Source of the DNA: Strobilurus pachycystidiatus
Lineage: Eukaryota > Basidiomycota > Agaricomycetes > Agaricales > Physalacriaceae
Assembly: GCA_019915135.1 (NCBI GenBank)
Contig: JAHLMK010000004.1
Span: forward strand, 2,418,001 to 2,482,000
Direction of reading: 5' to 3'
Length of the DNA stretch: 64,000 bases
The notes below the pieces were generated by a model. It saw nothing but the letters and a program-made list of their open reading frames with translations, searched no databases and was not told the DNA's origin. A program made the position numbers and the translations under genes. Each line of letters begins with the position of its first letter. The first letter of the stretch is position 1. This document shows positions 10,821-23,205 of the stretch, piece after piece.

Positions 10821-13635
10821 TGCTAGATGGCTATTGAGTATTGACTGAGGTCCCGGAAGTACACTCTTGCTTTATAGGTGCTCTTGACCTGTGATCCTAT
10901 CATCTTTGGATCACCCAATGATGCAGCTGCAACAATCATTTGATCATCACAATTTGTGGCGTACTCTACGCAATCTGCCTATTCAGCTGATACGGGTCCT
11001 TTGATGCTGTCTGCGCTAGATCACCCACTGATTTTCTATGCACGCAAACGAGTAAGTATGTCATGTCCTCTCATCACTATGGCTTGTCACTGACCTGTTG
11101 GCCAGACCTTGGCATGGGCCAAAACGGAAACCACAGCAGCCCATGTCATCCACTTGAAGTTGTGTCAAACATCAACCAGTTCATTGATGACCAGATGAGT
11201 CTGAGTCCTGCAGACTTTCGCACCTTTGACGGCACTGGTTTGTCCTTGGTCAACCGATTGCCACGGCAAGTTCACCGGACACAACTGTGTCGATCAAGAA
11301 GCGCAGGACGTGTTGATTGATGTGAAGTTCACTATAGTATGCCTTGATTACTATCCAGAGCAAGACATACCGCATACGGCTGCAGACGCACTCCCGGAAG
11401 CAACATCACGATTCTCATGATGATCATCGCACTGATAGATTTCAGGGCATGATGAATCGCTACATTCAGGGTACATCGTTGGGATAATGGATGGAAATGA
11501 GGAGAAAAACATACCGAGTATGGCTCCAGAAGCACGCCCGGAGCAAACATCACGGAAATCTGTATGCTGATCTCTGGACGGTCTCCCGAAATTGCTGATA
11601 TATCGTCCCACCCTATCGCCACCTACGCGACTTCTGTCGATCACAATGCGCCACTCAAACACTTACTAATGCAGTGCACGTCATGCTTTTTTCAGGCGGA
11701 GGATGTTGTCGTTTAGGTGAATTGGGCATGATATCACGAAAACGAAGGGATCCGAGGATAGCAGACCGAAAAAATGAACGTTGAGGCGCCTTGACTCTTG
11801 TTGATAACGTCAATCACAAACCTCTTTCATGATCAGTCATCGCCTTTAGTCGAACGCGTACAGCAAGTTCATGTCGAGTTTTCTGTGCCTGTCTCTGACA
11901 AGCGCGATAGATGACGCATCGATGAGAACTCTTGTGGCGTTGATATTGAATGTATGCTGATCATCATATGCATATCAGTCCCCATGAATTGTTGATACTC
12001 AAATCATCCGCCACATTGTTTGTTACGCGCATCGCATACCATCGTTAATTCATCATATGCTACACAGCACCAGCCATCAGACTCGACCAGCAGAAGACGG
12101 TAGAACGACGACACACCACCCTTCATCATTCGACCAGTCGTGACAAGATAAGACTACAAAGGATAATCGGAAGAAGAATGTCAACAAGTGATATAGCAAT
12201 TCAATCCGAAATTTGTTGTTTCGTTGTAAAGGCGTACACGAAGTGTCCTCAAATTCAAAGCCGCTTGAGTCTTCAAAGCCGCTTGAGTCTTCCTGCCCTG
12301 GTGGGAGACGGAGGCCCAGACGAAGCCGAGCCTGTCTCGTGGCCCGAAATGTACCACGGGAGGTCCATACTTGATTCAGCGTCAGAGAAGGCAAAAACAT
12401 CGAGCGAAGACCCATGGGTACGCTACTCGAGATATTGTCAGATGTTAGTCCATCGGATTTGAAGCAAACACTCGCCGAAGCGCAGTCCAATCCCGTGTTG
12501 TTGTCTTTGGAGGAAGCGGTGATCTGTTAGCCCTCGGTGGAGGCGAGGATCAATGTCTTCTCCCAGGCGGCGACCGATCTCGTGTTCGCGGCGACGAAGG
12601 CCGCTGGCCCCCTGTGGTAGCCAGTGCCTTGCAGCGGATCCCTTCTCTCTGTCTCCTTGCTAATTGATCACCGTTGGCACCCCCACCCCCGCACGCCCAA
12701 AACATGCGGCTCGGGACTCAGACTTGGACGTCGATGCCGATGTGGGTGCCTGGGACGTGAGTGTAGACAATAAGGACATAGCGAGCCTGAGCATTTGTCC
12801 TGGAATGGCGACTTGGACGGCGACGGGCATGACTGTGATGCTATCACCAGCGACGCCTTGTGCGCATTCACCAGCATCTTGATTGACACGCGTGGTTGGC
12901 GGTGGTGGTAGTGGCTCTTTCGGCTCTGGCAATGGTGGAAGTGGAGGTGGCGGTGGATGGTACGCCTCTTGCTTTCAAGCGATTGTGCGGAATGGTATGA
13001 GCGGATACGCAGTCCTATAGAAAGTAACCGGCTGAGCGCGTCGCTCCGAGAGCCTTGTGTCAAACATCAAGCACCTTCCGGAATAAGCATAAGTTATCGT
13101 CGGATGGAGAGCGGAGAGGTTCCAGGCGAAAGGCACCTTTGATGCCGATACTGCAAACCGGGCTTTTTCAGTTCAGAACGAACGGTCAGCCCTCCTTGCG
13201 TGACGACACGGCTGACCTGAGACTCAGAGAGCCCTTGGCACCCACCTAGCCAGCACCCTGAGAGCTTGTCGTCGATGCCGCCAGTGGTAGTGTGCGATGT
13301 TCATAAGCAGTCCCTTGTCTTCAGAGTTAGTTGTTGTAGCGGACGTCCACAGTGGAATGGAGGAGGAGAACGCGAGTCATCGTCGCCGGGAAAGAAGCCA
13401 AACAAGCCGGTTTGTTGATCGGGGGACCTTGGCGATCCAGGACGTTTATCGAAATCAAGGTGAAGGTAGGAGGAGAGGTGCATCGGCAAATGCCGGACTA
13501 CCTTTGCTTCTCACCGCCAGTGCACGCCCCTCATCGTTTCAAATTATCTCAGCCTCAGCCTCTGATATGATGTGCGCACTGTGACTGCATCTGCGCGTCA
13601 GTCTCGAATATGACTTCCGGTCTCCGTTCTATCAG
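10821..13635. other. Unassigned region with a small local duplication
   Basis: No gene I can support. Around 11366-11430 and 11508-11575 two similar segments occur (ACATACCGCATACGGCTGCAG versus ACATACCGAGTATGGCTCCAG, each followed by a GMRGMAMCATCACG block). Read on the minus strand, each ends at a GTATGT donor-like site, so they could be duplicated exons of an unresolved gene. A minus-strand Pro/Ser-rich frame at 12660-12932 resembles nothing I know. Confidence 0.3.
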
Positions 13636-13643
13636 AAGCGTAC
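13636..13643. repeat. 8-bp target site duplication, left
   Basis: AAGCGTAC immediately left of the inverted-repeat element; an identical copy is at 14102-14109. Confidence 0.85.
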
Positions 13644-14101
13644 AGGACCCCGGCATGCCGCCTAAGAGGTCCGGATTTTTTGTCGTACATTTCTGGCTAA
13701 ATATGACCTCCACGTCCGGTTATTTACTCGTACATTTTTGGTCAAAAGAGGGAGAGGTCCGGATTTTTACTCGTACATTTGTGGCCAGGCATTGCAAGGT
13801 CCGGTCAAGAAGTCGGACATTTTGGCGCGCTTTCAGGTCACTGCCTGCGTGAATATCTCTTTGCCTTGGTATTATCGTCCTTTTTACAAGTTTTGTCAGA
13901 CATCTTGGTCTTACAGCTAGAGAAACCCATAAGACAGCAAGGTACCTGGGGGGAGGTACGGTCGGGAACTCGTACATTTTTGACTTGCCGAAGCAAGCCC
14001 CGGTCAGAAACTCGTACACTTTTGGTCGATAGAGCGTTGACAGAAATGCCCCAAAATGGTCTTTTCGCAACCGGACCTCCAAGGCGGCATGCCGGGGTCC
14101 T
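13644..14101. mobile_element. 458-bp MITE-like element with 31-bp terminal inverted repeats
   Basis: The left end AGGACCCCGGCATGCCGCCT and its extension to AGGTCCGG are mirrored at the right end, with 29 of 31 positions matching. The element is flanked by a perfect 8-bp duplication (AAGCGTAC), the length made by hAT-type and some other cut-and-paste transposases. The interior holds no coding frame but has repeated subterminal motifs of the form GGTCCGG...ACTCGTACATTTTTGG, on both the left (about 13670-13800) and the right (about 13960-14030). Such motifs often act as transposase binding sites. The family is unknown to me. Confidence 0.85.
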
Positions 14102-14109
14102 AAGCGTAC
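14102..14109. repeat. 8-bp target site duplication, right
   Basis: AAGCGTAC, identical to 13636-13643. Confidence 0.85.
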
Positions 14110-14524
14110 TAACGTGCGTGTAATGCTTCGTTGGACTCGCCAAAATCATTGTTGACTGGCTATCAGTTAATCATCACTTCGCGCGGAATAGTCACCGACA
14201 TGCAAGGCCCGTCGTCCCATTGCAGCGTTCCCCACCCGGACCTGGTGTAGAGTACGCAAACTGACCGGTGAAGCATTACAGAGGAAGACAACGTTGATGG
14301 CTCATCTGCGCCTTTCCCTGCACTCCGTCAGCCATCATCTTCCTGGATGCAACGGTGCTTCTACAAACCACCATCGTCGCATTCTCCCATCACAGCTTGC
14401 CGCTGGTGTACGGATGACATAGGCCAACCCCGCTATCGTGCATCTGTTCCGAAACTAACTAAACTTGAAGGCTCGACGCTTGGTAACTGCGCGAACTGTT
14501 TCGTTATTGATATCGAAGGTACTT
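14110..14524. other. Stretch without an identified gene
   Basis: About 415 bp between the inverted-repeat element and the dispersed repeat. I see nothing in it. Confidence 0.4.
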
Positions 14525-15500
14525 TGTGAGTTGAGATCGGTTTCGTGCGTGCTGACTGACTCAAATTGTGGCCTCTCGAACAGCCTCTCCGCTACTCCGT
14601 ACTTGTCGACAAACGATGCCATTTGGTCGACGTGCGGGATTCTCATAGTTCATTGTAGGAGGGTCGGAGAGATGTACATGCCACTAAGTACGCATGATCC
14701 TGCTTCATCTGTATGAAGTCTGCCGAGAGAGAAGAAGCAGCGCACCAGAGCATAAGATCTCAATGTCAGCGTGGCTATCAGCCTCTTGGACTCTTAATAT
14801 TATGTGGTCAATCCTGATTTTTGGCTCGGAGTCGGCCAGAGAAGGTTTCTGTCACATGCATTCCAACGTGTGGTCATCTGGAATTCATCTAATGAGCTTA
14901 CAGCACGCTACTAAGGCAATGAGCCCATACACGCACGCACCTGCTCAAGCTCCCGAGATATGTCCTTGAAACCCTTCTCCATCTAAACTAATCGGTAGTG
15001 GGTCTGGGGTCTGGTGTTCGTGTGGTGTTGTCTTTGCCGCGCCGCATCTGATAGTCTGTGTCCCACCAGATAAGGTGCGCGCTTCGGTTTCGTCGCACAT
15101 ACTAGCCCAAAGTCACTGGGCCGTAGAAAATTTCGAGTGAATTACAATTGTTTGAGGACAGTCAGCAAGTGATCTTTTGGCAGCAGTGAACTCACAGGTA
15201 CTCGACTAACAGTCGTCTTACAGCGAACGATTGGCGGCTGGCCTCAAATAGGTGCTGAAAGTGGCAGTTTCCTGTCAATATTGAAATCCAAGACCGTCGA
15301 CTCTCATCAGGCTGCGCACGAGACTTCACTCGTCTTGTTGCTCCGTGACGTCGAGAAAAGAGCGTCGGGATAATCCTGGCGGTGCCACGGCTCTCGCGCG
15401 CATCATTCTCGTTCAGAACCTGCAATCTCGGGCTCTGCGTGACTGGGGCGGGATTATCCTGGCTTTGAGGCGCGCATGGGAGATCCTCGAGCGCATCATT
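14525..15500 (+). repeat. Dispersed ~950-bp repeat, copy 2
   Basis: Same orientation as 7373-8319, with collinear blocks and several small indels. Both copies keep a cluster of GGGATAATCCTGGCGGTGCCA-like motifs near their right end. No conserved start codon or splice pattern is shared. Confidence 0.7.
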
Positions 15501-16000
15501 CAAGTCTCATGATATGGCTCCACCGCGGTGCCCGTGCCGGTGTGAGTTCTATTCTGGTGCTGCGCGTACTGCCAAGTCGCCAAGAACTTCAAGGTGAAGG
15601 TTCCCACGGGCCAGCGCCGATCAAATCAGGCAGGTGTGTTCACTTCGAGCTATTGCGCATGCTGTCATCTCAAAAGACACGTCGCAGTGATTTGCTTGTG
15701 AGCTTTTACCGCGTGTTCTGTCATCATGTCCAGAAACACCGTAATGGCATACAGGACGCCCATCGTTAACCACGTCGGGTCAATACCTAAATATCGTGTC
15801 GCTTGTGACAGCGACGGATTTTCCAAGGAATAGGTACAATGTTACGGTGCCGAGGAAGCAGAGTATCTTACGTCCTGACCTTGAGCCAACTCCCAGGTAT
15901 GACCTGTAGTTGAGTACTGAGTTCCGTAGTGTGGCGCACGTATCATTTCCATCACCGGATTTTCATGACATGACATGCTTTCAGGGATCAGGAAAAGGCA
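15501..16000. other. Stretch without an identified gene
   Basis: About 500 bp with short unrelated frames only. It may include downstream sequence of the unknown minus-strand gene. Confidence 0.35.
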
Positions 16001-17130
16001 TTAGTGGTACCACCTTTGGGACTGGCATAAGCCCATTATTGACCATGCCGTGTCTTTACTGGCTCTAATCGGTGGCCGTGTCAGTGGCGGGGTTATGCAG
16101 GGGTGTTGTACATATGGCCATATCATTGAACTTATTGAGTAGCGTAACAGAGCGCAAATAGGCGGGTAGATCCCATCTGTCAGGGCTTCAATCATCAAGT
16201 GAGATGTGTCACTGAGATTTCTTAGTGTGGCGCAGATGTGTTTCGGGTCTAGCATCACCATATTATGATACCCGCACAGATATTCAAATTCTTGACTCAA
16301 TGTGACTCACAAATAGTCTTTTCCCGCGCTTCGAGATAGATTTGAGAGTTTTGGAATACATATGCATCTAAGTAAGTTAATCCGAATCCTCGGTTCCATC
16401 TAGACGCTCGGGGACTTCCTAAGCGCGCTTTCATATGTAGATCTATCTCTGTGACCCAACCATCAACAGCAGGTGCTTCCCAATCGTTCTGGAGGTTCAT
16501 CTTTAGCGCTCTCTCATATTCCGGGAAATCTCTACCCAGCGGCTGGGTCCTCTTGCTCGGTCCGAGGTCGAAGCCTCCGATGTCCATGTCGACGTCAGTC
16601 TTCTGTGCATGAATTCAACGGGCCGAGGGCCCTACCTTCATACCCTTGTGGTCAGCTGAAGGGAGAGGAATGGGCGCAGCGACCGAGGATGATCCCGTCA
16701 GCGAACTCGTGAGGGGCGAGGGTACTTCGAAAGTCAATGTTGGACGTCAAGCCCGGAGGCAGCCCTTCACGGAAACTTCAGATGTCATAGGAATGAATTT
16801 ATCGACATGAGGACGTCCTCAAGTTGTTCCAGCGTCAATCGCATGGGGAACTCCACGCGGCTTTCCCTCTTGAGGACGAACAGGGATGTCGAGATCTCTT
16901 TTGAACGTGGTTGACCATGACTGATGAGGTGACATGCCCCAGTGGTCGTGCAATTGATTTCGATTAAGCACACTGTAGAACCGCGAAATATCGCCGCAAC
17001 TATACGAATTCATCCTGCAACATGTGGCAATCAACTTACTGTCCTGACTTATGGACAAGCCGTCCGGATCCGTAGCGTAGTTGAAGGAATCATGAGTCGT
17101 CAAAGCCATACAAGAGGATCTATACTGCAA
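16001..17130 (-). CDS. Probable multi-exon gene of unknown function
   Basis: Three minus-strand stretches read like real protein and are separated by plausible introns. The first runs about 17109-16820 from an ATG at 17109 (MALTTHDSFNYATDPDG, then FKRDLDIPVRPQEGKP). The second is about 16750-16640 (LPPGLTSNIDFRSTLAPHEF). The third is about 16587-16010 (MDIGGFDLGPSKRTQPL, LTYLDAYVFQNSQIYLEA, FEYLCGYHNMVMLDPKHICA). The third stretch contains a frame change near 16310 where I could not place a convincing intron, so the gene may be broken or mis-spliced in my model. I recognise no domain or motif and see no signal peptide or membrane helix. The end at 16001 is a stop codon. Neighbour PRE7 is on the same strand further right, with no sign of functional linkage. 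Confidence 0.4.
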
Positions 17131-17229
17131 GCACTAAACTATTTAAAATACAGGATGAAAGAGAGCTGAGCTCAGCAACGTCCAAATCCAAACGAAAATA
17201 CAATCACTTTCGTATCGTAGTGACTCCAT

Positions 17230-18501
17230 TCAGTCCCGTTTGAGATTTCGCCGAATGATGAACACCCGTTCTCCGTCTTGAGCAGCGGTCATTTCCTGGA
17301 TGCCTGGGATCCGCTCGAGCTCCTGAGTGGAGTGCCCTTGGGCAATAACAACATACATCTCAAGGCCATCGCCGACCTGGAGGACAGGGCTGATGAGCTG
17401 ATATCGGAGAAGAATTGGAGAAGAGTACCTCGATGTGCCGTTCCGTCGCGCTGGTGAAGGAGTCAATCACAAGCGATAGCACCTCCGACAGGGGGAGATG
17501 CACTGGGTGTGACGTTCCAGGTGCAGCTACTTGGTTCTTGAAGTATATCTAAACAAGAAAGAAGGGAGGAACGAGGTGAGTAATAACTCAAATAAGCCTG
17601 AGATGGACAGATTTAGGCCCAAAACACTGGAGAGAGCGTGGACTTGGAGATAAAAGGACTCCAGGATAGCTAATGGGATATTGGAGAGGGGAATAAATCG
17701 GGAAGACGTCGGAGAGGCGTCCCGACCAACCTCGGGAAGACGGAAAGAGGCAGAACGCGAAACGGCACGGGATCGCATTGCGTGCTCGGGATGGGTGCTT
17801 GGTGAATGCAGCGGATAAATGACTAACCTGGTTGTCCAAGAAGGGTTGGACGAGTGATTGCGCTGCGCCAGCAGCGCGGCATGCTTCGCGTTCGTATGAG
17901 CCAACTGGATCAAAAGAGTAGACGGCGCCCGAGCCTGGTGAAAGCACCATGAGTTGATTGTATTGCAAGGACACGAGATTCTGGCGGACGCACCGTCTTC
18001 CTCGATTCCACCGAGGATGTTGTAAACATAGAAGGGGAAAAATCGGCGAGCATAGAGCATAGATTGGATGAGACGGGCAATGGCGCGCAGAGGCATATCT
18101 TTCGCATGCGCATGGCGATACCACTGCGAAACAAAGACGCGGGAACGTGAGCACGGGCCGACAGTCGGGTTGGCGGCGGACACGCACCTCAAGCCTTTGC
18201 CTGACCTTCTTCACGAACATGTTCCCGTCGGCCGCAAAACCATTGACCGCCAGCACGGCCTTGTCCGTCCTGCAAAGCGCATACGTCAGCTACGGTGGCG
18301 CAACAAAAAATAGACGGAAACGTGCAATCGGAAGACCTTGGGCGCATATCGCGTCTGGATACTGTAGCCCTCGCTCTGGCGGGTGTCCCCGGCGATGACG
18401 GTAAAGTCTTTGCCGGCGATGGCCAGGATGGTGCCGCCGTTGTCGCTGTACGGGTTGAACTGTCTCTGCTGGGGGTGAACAATGGTGGATGTCATCGTCA
18501 T
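17230..18501 (-). CDS. PRE7: 20S proteasome subunit beta-6 (Pre7/PSMB1 type)
   Basis: Six exons, complement of 18501-18326, 18269-18188, 18123-17994, 17934-17828, 17548-17429 and 17376-17230, give 762 nt and 253 residues, the usual length for this family. Recognisable blocks are [76 protein letters not shown] and [19 protein letters not shown]; the protein ends RRNLKRD. It is a non-catalytic beta subunit of the 20S core in cytosol and nucleus: the mature N-terminus lacks the catalytic Thr-Gly. Intron 1 (18325-18270) starts GCACGT and ends TTGCAG; only this GC-AG splice keeps the conserved VFRL-TDKAVL reading. Intron 4 is long (about 280 nt). The start at 18501 is the first of two close ATGs. 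Confidence 0.95.
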
Positions 18502-21305
18502 CGGCGTGCGTGAAAGAGGCGGCGAGGAGCGGGAGGGGCGGGCGCGGCGGTGAGCTGGCGGAGGATGGTGGTGGTGGAGAGGGACGTGCAGGACACCAAA
18601 GTGGAAGCAGCAGGAAGTATGCGTCCGAATAAGTAATGACGCGGCCTTTGCTAACGCGGTCGTGGGTAAACTCTGGAAAACTCCGAGATTTGGCCTTGCC
18701 GCCTCCATCGACTCGTGCTTGTCCGTCCTATTTTCAATTCTGGCCTGCAATCAATGCCTATTCTCCATGGAAACAATCGGGGATCTCTCCTCTTTTCACC
18801 TGCGCTGCGCCATCCTTGTCTGATTTTTGTCCGCTGTCTCTGCCAGGCTGTTCTTCCGACTACTTTCCGCCGGGAAAGGCCCATCTGCTCTGAATGGCGT
18901 TTCCTTGTGCACGCTATCATGACAACAACTCCGCCTTCCATGCTACCCAGGGAGCGAGAACACGACAGTAACATACTATCTATAGGTCCGCTCACTTTTG
19001 TTCACCGTGTCCAGAACTGTGCCCAGAGAAGCTGATCATCGGACATCGCTGGTTTCTCCATCGAACGACCCTCGTCCTGGCGCATCTAGCGCTCACGAAC
19101 CTGCCTCCGGCCCGCTCTCACATCTCCGATTTACATCGGTTTTAATGTTGATTCGACAGGGACCTGAGGCGTGATCTCCTCGCCGCTGCCTTGCGGCTCA
19201 CAACTTCAATCCTGACTCCCACAAACCATCATAACGCGTTGATGCAAACTCTAGTAAACTTCGGCTGGCCTTCCTATCTCACGTTATGCTCCTTTGTTGC
19301 CTCATTCTTGGTATCATTGGCCGGATATTTCTTGTGTGGTCCTGGATCCGCTCGCTTATCTTCAGCACTCCCTTGGCGTGGCGACCAGAGTGGCGAGTCT
19401 ATAGATGGCGCGGAGCTGTATAGATGGGGCCCTAACAAACACCGACCAATTGGCGGTGGCTTTTGACGTTTGTTTTCGACCCGCGGGATGGTGAGCTGCG
19501 ATGAGTGAATTACTAGCTATTTCCGCGCAGATTCCGCTCGCGAAAGAGTAACCGTTTTTGTGGCTTACACATGCGATGTATTTTTCTTTGACTTCCATCC
19601 CGGCCCTCCCACACCAATATTCTCTCACACTGTTAGCCGGTACTATCCTCCCGACGCTGATAAGGTGCGCGTCTGCATAAAACTTCTACGCGAAAGCGTG
19701 GTAGTTTCTCCGAGATTCGAGTGCACGATTACAGCTGATTGCGCCTTCTATGTGTATGGCTACGCGACTCGGATGCTACTGACGCTTTATTCTTCTTGAA
19801 AACAGGCTCGGCCAGCAGCGGAGTGGGACGAAACATTTCGCCGATAAATGTCCTGTTGCACCCCAATCTCACGACGGCCACGACTCCATGAAGATCGTGA
19901 ACGTTTGTGAAGGATACTCCTCCGATGCGCTTCTGTCGCCTGGGGCACAACGTTACCGTTGAATCTGGACTGAGGTAAGGGCGTATTGCATCATTCAATG
20001 AACGCGTTCGTGTCAATTGAGCGGAACATCTGGATGCCTTCTCGTATTCTTTCATTGAAGGATCGAGACTGTAGAGATCATTCACACCAATCTGCCGAGC
20101 AATCCATCTTGAACGGAGCATGACTAGAGCAAGCAACCTAACGACATTGAATAGACTAGCCGTTTGTAGGCGCTGACTAAAGATAGCGACCGGCGACCGC
20201 CATTTGTCTGCCTCAAAGAATACAAGTCTTGCTTTCAGTCAGCCCGGTTTAGGTCAAGTCTTTATCAAAGAGAGACGCGTCATATAAGTGCTCGGTAGTC
20301 TAAGCGACAAAGATACGAAAGACTCTCACAAAGCGTTCTCACAGAGCTCTTCGGAAGCGACAGCACGGAGAGTGAGGTGTAGAGTCATACCGCCAGCTTT
20401 GAGGCAGTGCGGCACCTTTGCTCCAATGAATCAGTGAGACCAGGAACTAACAGCGGGAAGCTTAGAATGCAGTAAGACTTGACGAGTATCGTAGCGTCAC
20501 GACAAAGACAACGAAGCCAGGACGTATTTCGGGAGGTATAGGAATGCAGTAAGCTGTCGTGTGGATTGGGGCCTGAGCTATATAGGCGAAATGCAGTCCG
20601 GCATCGCGGCAGGGGCTATGCGGTCATTGCATATGTATACGATCGGCGCTCAAACTTTAGTTTGGTTCTTTTTGTCCTCTAACCATCACCACCTGCCACC
20701 GCCTCTGCCGTCGTCAATCGCTTGCACGACCGCGGAGCACAACGTTTTCACAATTTCTAACCAAGAAAGAAACAGCGACCTTCGTCTGTTGACCCTCGAG
20801 TGCGTCCATTGTCCGAAAATGGCCCAGATCCGATGACTGATTGCTTTTTTTCTTCCTTTTTCCTGCGATTAGGTGGGTATCCGTAAGAGGTGCGTTTTTT
20901 CGCGACTTTTGCTTGCTTCTGCGTGACTAACGCTTGCCTGTGTAGGCGAACCTCCCTGACAGGCCCTACACCCAAAAGCGCGCCTAAAAACTCAATTCAA
21001 CCCCGTTTCCTGTCTTCTCCATTCTCCCCAACCCCCACCCGCGCCCTTCAAGCTTTTCCTCGCTGCACAGGGAGCGAGGAACCTGCCTTTGATCGTCGAA
21101 CTCCTCCCCGTTACCGTTCCCGTCACCGCCCGGCTCGCCACGACCGCGGCGGTTCAGGTCCGGTAGCTTTCGAGTTCACCTCACCCCATCCACCAATCTG
21201 CCAGACACGGTCTCAACCGTCTTTCCATCTTTCACTGTGCCACAAGTGCCCGCCACCAGCCAGCCTAGCAACACAAAAACGTTAGCATCCACCAGAACGC
21301 GAAGC
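18502..21305. other. Long intergenic stretch between PRE7 and ODC
   Basis: About 2.8 kb without a gene I can support. Its left part carries the PRE7 promoter and its right part (from about 20850) the pyrimidine-rich leader of the ODC gene. A minus-strand open frame at 19729-20136 (for example TNVHDLHGVVAVVRLG) reads moderately like protein but matches nothing I know. Confidence 0.35.
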
Positions 21306-22832
21306 ATGTCCCACGTCGAGACCCTCCGCGCCAACTACAGCGACCTCGCACGCACCAACCCGGAATGGTTCGCCACCGTCAACGGCATCCTATCCTCCCC
21401 CGGCCCGCTCCATCTGACTGCGGAAAACGGGCACTATGACGAGTATCCCTTCCCCTCACTGCCTCCTCTTCTCCGCGGCCACCCAGATGTTCATCTTCGG
21501 AACGGCATTCTCGAAGCTGCCAGGCTTTCCAACCAAGGCATCCCGGATGCGGAGCGGGCTTTCTTCGTAGCCGACCTCTGCGAGGTATACAGACAGCACC
21601 AACGCTGGCGTACTCATCTTCCCGAGATTCAGCCTCACTACGGTTCGTTGCCCCATATACGCGTGTTCATCATTTTCATTGACATATCCTTTTTTCCAGC
21701 TGTGAAAGCCAACCCAGATCCCTACATTCTGCGCTTGCTTGCTGCGCTCGGCGCCGGCTTTGATTGCGCGTCCAACTCTGAGATCAACCAGATCCTTGGC
21801 CTAGGTGGCGTCAACCCGTCCCAGATCATCTTTGCCAACCCATGCAAGGCCGCTTCGTTCGTTCGCGCCGCTGCCAAAGTCGGTGTAGACAAAATGACAT
21901 TCGACAACGCAGATGAGTTGTACAAAATTGCGCGCGCCCACCCTCGCGCCAAGCTCGTGATCCGCATCCTCGCGGATGACAGCAAGAGCATCTGCGCGTT
22001 CAACGTCAAGTTTGGCACCCCGGTTTCCAACGTGCCTTCACTCCTCGCCAAGGCACGGGAGCTCAGCCTGGACGTTATCGGCGTAAGCTTCCATGTCGGA
22101 AGCGGATGTTATGATCCATCTGTGTACACGGACGCTATCATGCGGTGCAAGCAGGTCTTCGACATGGCCGCGGAAGCCGGGTATCAGTTCAACTTTTTGG
22201 ATTGTGGTGGTGGTTTCGAAGATTCGCTGTTCGAGCAGGCTGCGCGGTATCTGCGCGATGCAATTGATACCTACTTCCCAGATAGGAAGGGCATCAAGAT
22301 TATCGCTGAGCCTGGGAGGTACTACGTCGCCAACGCCTTCCGTCTGGCCGTCAATGTCATCGCCAAACGCACGCCGACCATCGAAGGCAAGGACAAGCCC
22401 GATGTTATGTGTACGTTTGCGTTTGCGTCTATCTTTGCCATCTGCTAAGTATGACATATTGCAGACTACATCAACGATGGCGTTTACGGCTCGTTCAATT
22501 GCCTCATGTTCGACCATGCTGTCGCGCACCCTTACGTGCTCTCGCTGGACTCGTCCTTCCACATCCCTGCCTCTGAGCCGCTTGCCTCCAGCAGCGTCTG
22601 GGGCCCCACATGCGACTCGATTGACAAAATCTGCACGCAGACGATGCTTCCTGAGAGGCTACAGATTGGGGATTGGCTCGGATTCGATAACATGGGCGCG
22701 TACACGATTTGCGCTGCGAGCCAGTTCAATGGGTTCGAGGTCAGCAAGGTGGTGTACACGGCTGGCGGGGTAGGCGAGCATGAGGTTCGGGTTGCACTGG
22801 CGAAATTTGCCGCGGCTGGCAATGGGTTGTGA
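21306..22832 (+). CDS. SPE1: Ornithine decarboxylase
   Basis: Exons 21306-21642, 21700-22410 and 22465-22832 (1,416 nt, 471 residues). This is a PLP-dependent fold-type III decarboxylase that converts ornithine to putrescine, the first step of polyamine synthesis in the cytosol. The catalytic lysine lies in YAVKANPDP, built across intron 1. Other signatures are SFHVGSGC, FLDCGGGFED (glycine loop), AEPGRYYVA (phosphate and ornithine site), YYINDGVYGSFNC (built across intron 2) and WGPTCDSID (the active-site cysteine from the partner subunit). Length and order are typical of fungal ODC. The ATG at 21306 was chosen because upstream in-frame codons have no ATG and the sequence after it is the normal variable N-terminus. 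A diverged fragment resembling the 3' end of this gene is at 35710-35860. Confidence 0.95.
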
Positions 22833-23205
22833 AGCTGAAGGTGTGATGGTGATGGGGGAGGAAGAAAATAGACGACTCTTCCCCGGAGAATTTCTGTTCT
22901 TATCTAATGAATGCTGAAGTAGAGATGGACGAGTGGATACCACATTATCGTATACTTACAGATCTAGAGCCATTTCCTTATGAAATATCTTGCCAGTTCG
23001 TACTTACCTCTAGAACGAAAGGAATTGGGAGATCTGGTTTGACGGACTGCACTCAATCAATGCACGGCGTGGACCCACAAGAATGACAGGTTCGTCAGAT
23101 TCCACGAGACTCAGGCTCACATGTTCGTGTGAGAAGCGAGCTTGACCCACGACGGTCACGAATCGATTGATCCGTCCCCAACGCCGGCCGCGAATAGATT
23201 CCCCC
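22833..23205. other. Intergenic stretch duplicated upstream of the kinase pseudogene
   Basis: The last 250 bp before the kinase-like gene are similar to the flank at about 24760-24940 (shared CAGGCTCACATGT-CGTGTGAGAA block). The tandem duplication of the kinase gene therefore included its promoter. Confidence 0.5.

Noticed and set aside
20561..20836. Short plus-strand frame upstream of ODC as a possible regulatory uORF
   Set aside because: Too far (about 470 bp or more) from the ODC start, with no evidence that the ODC transcript includes it.
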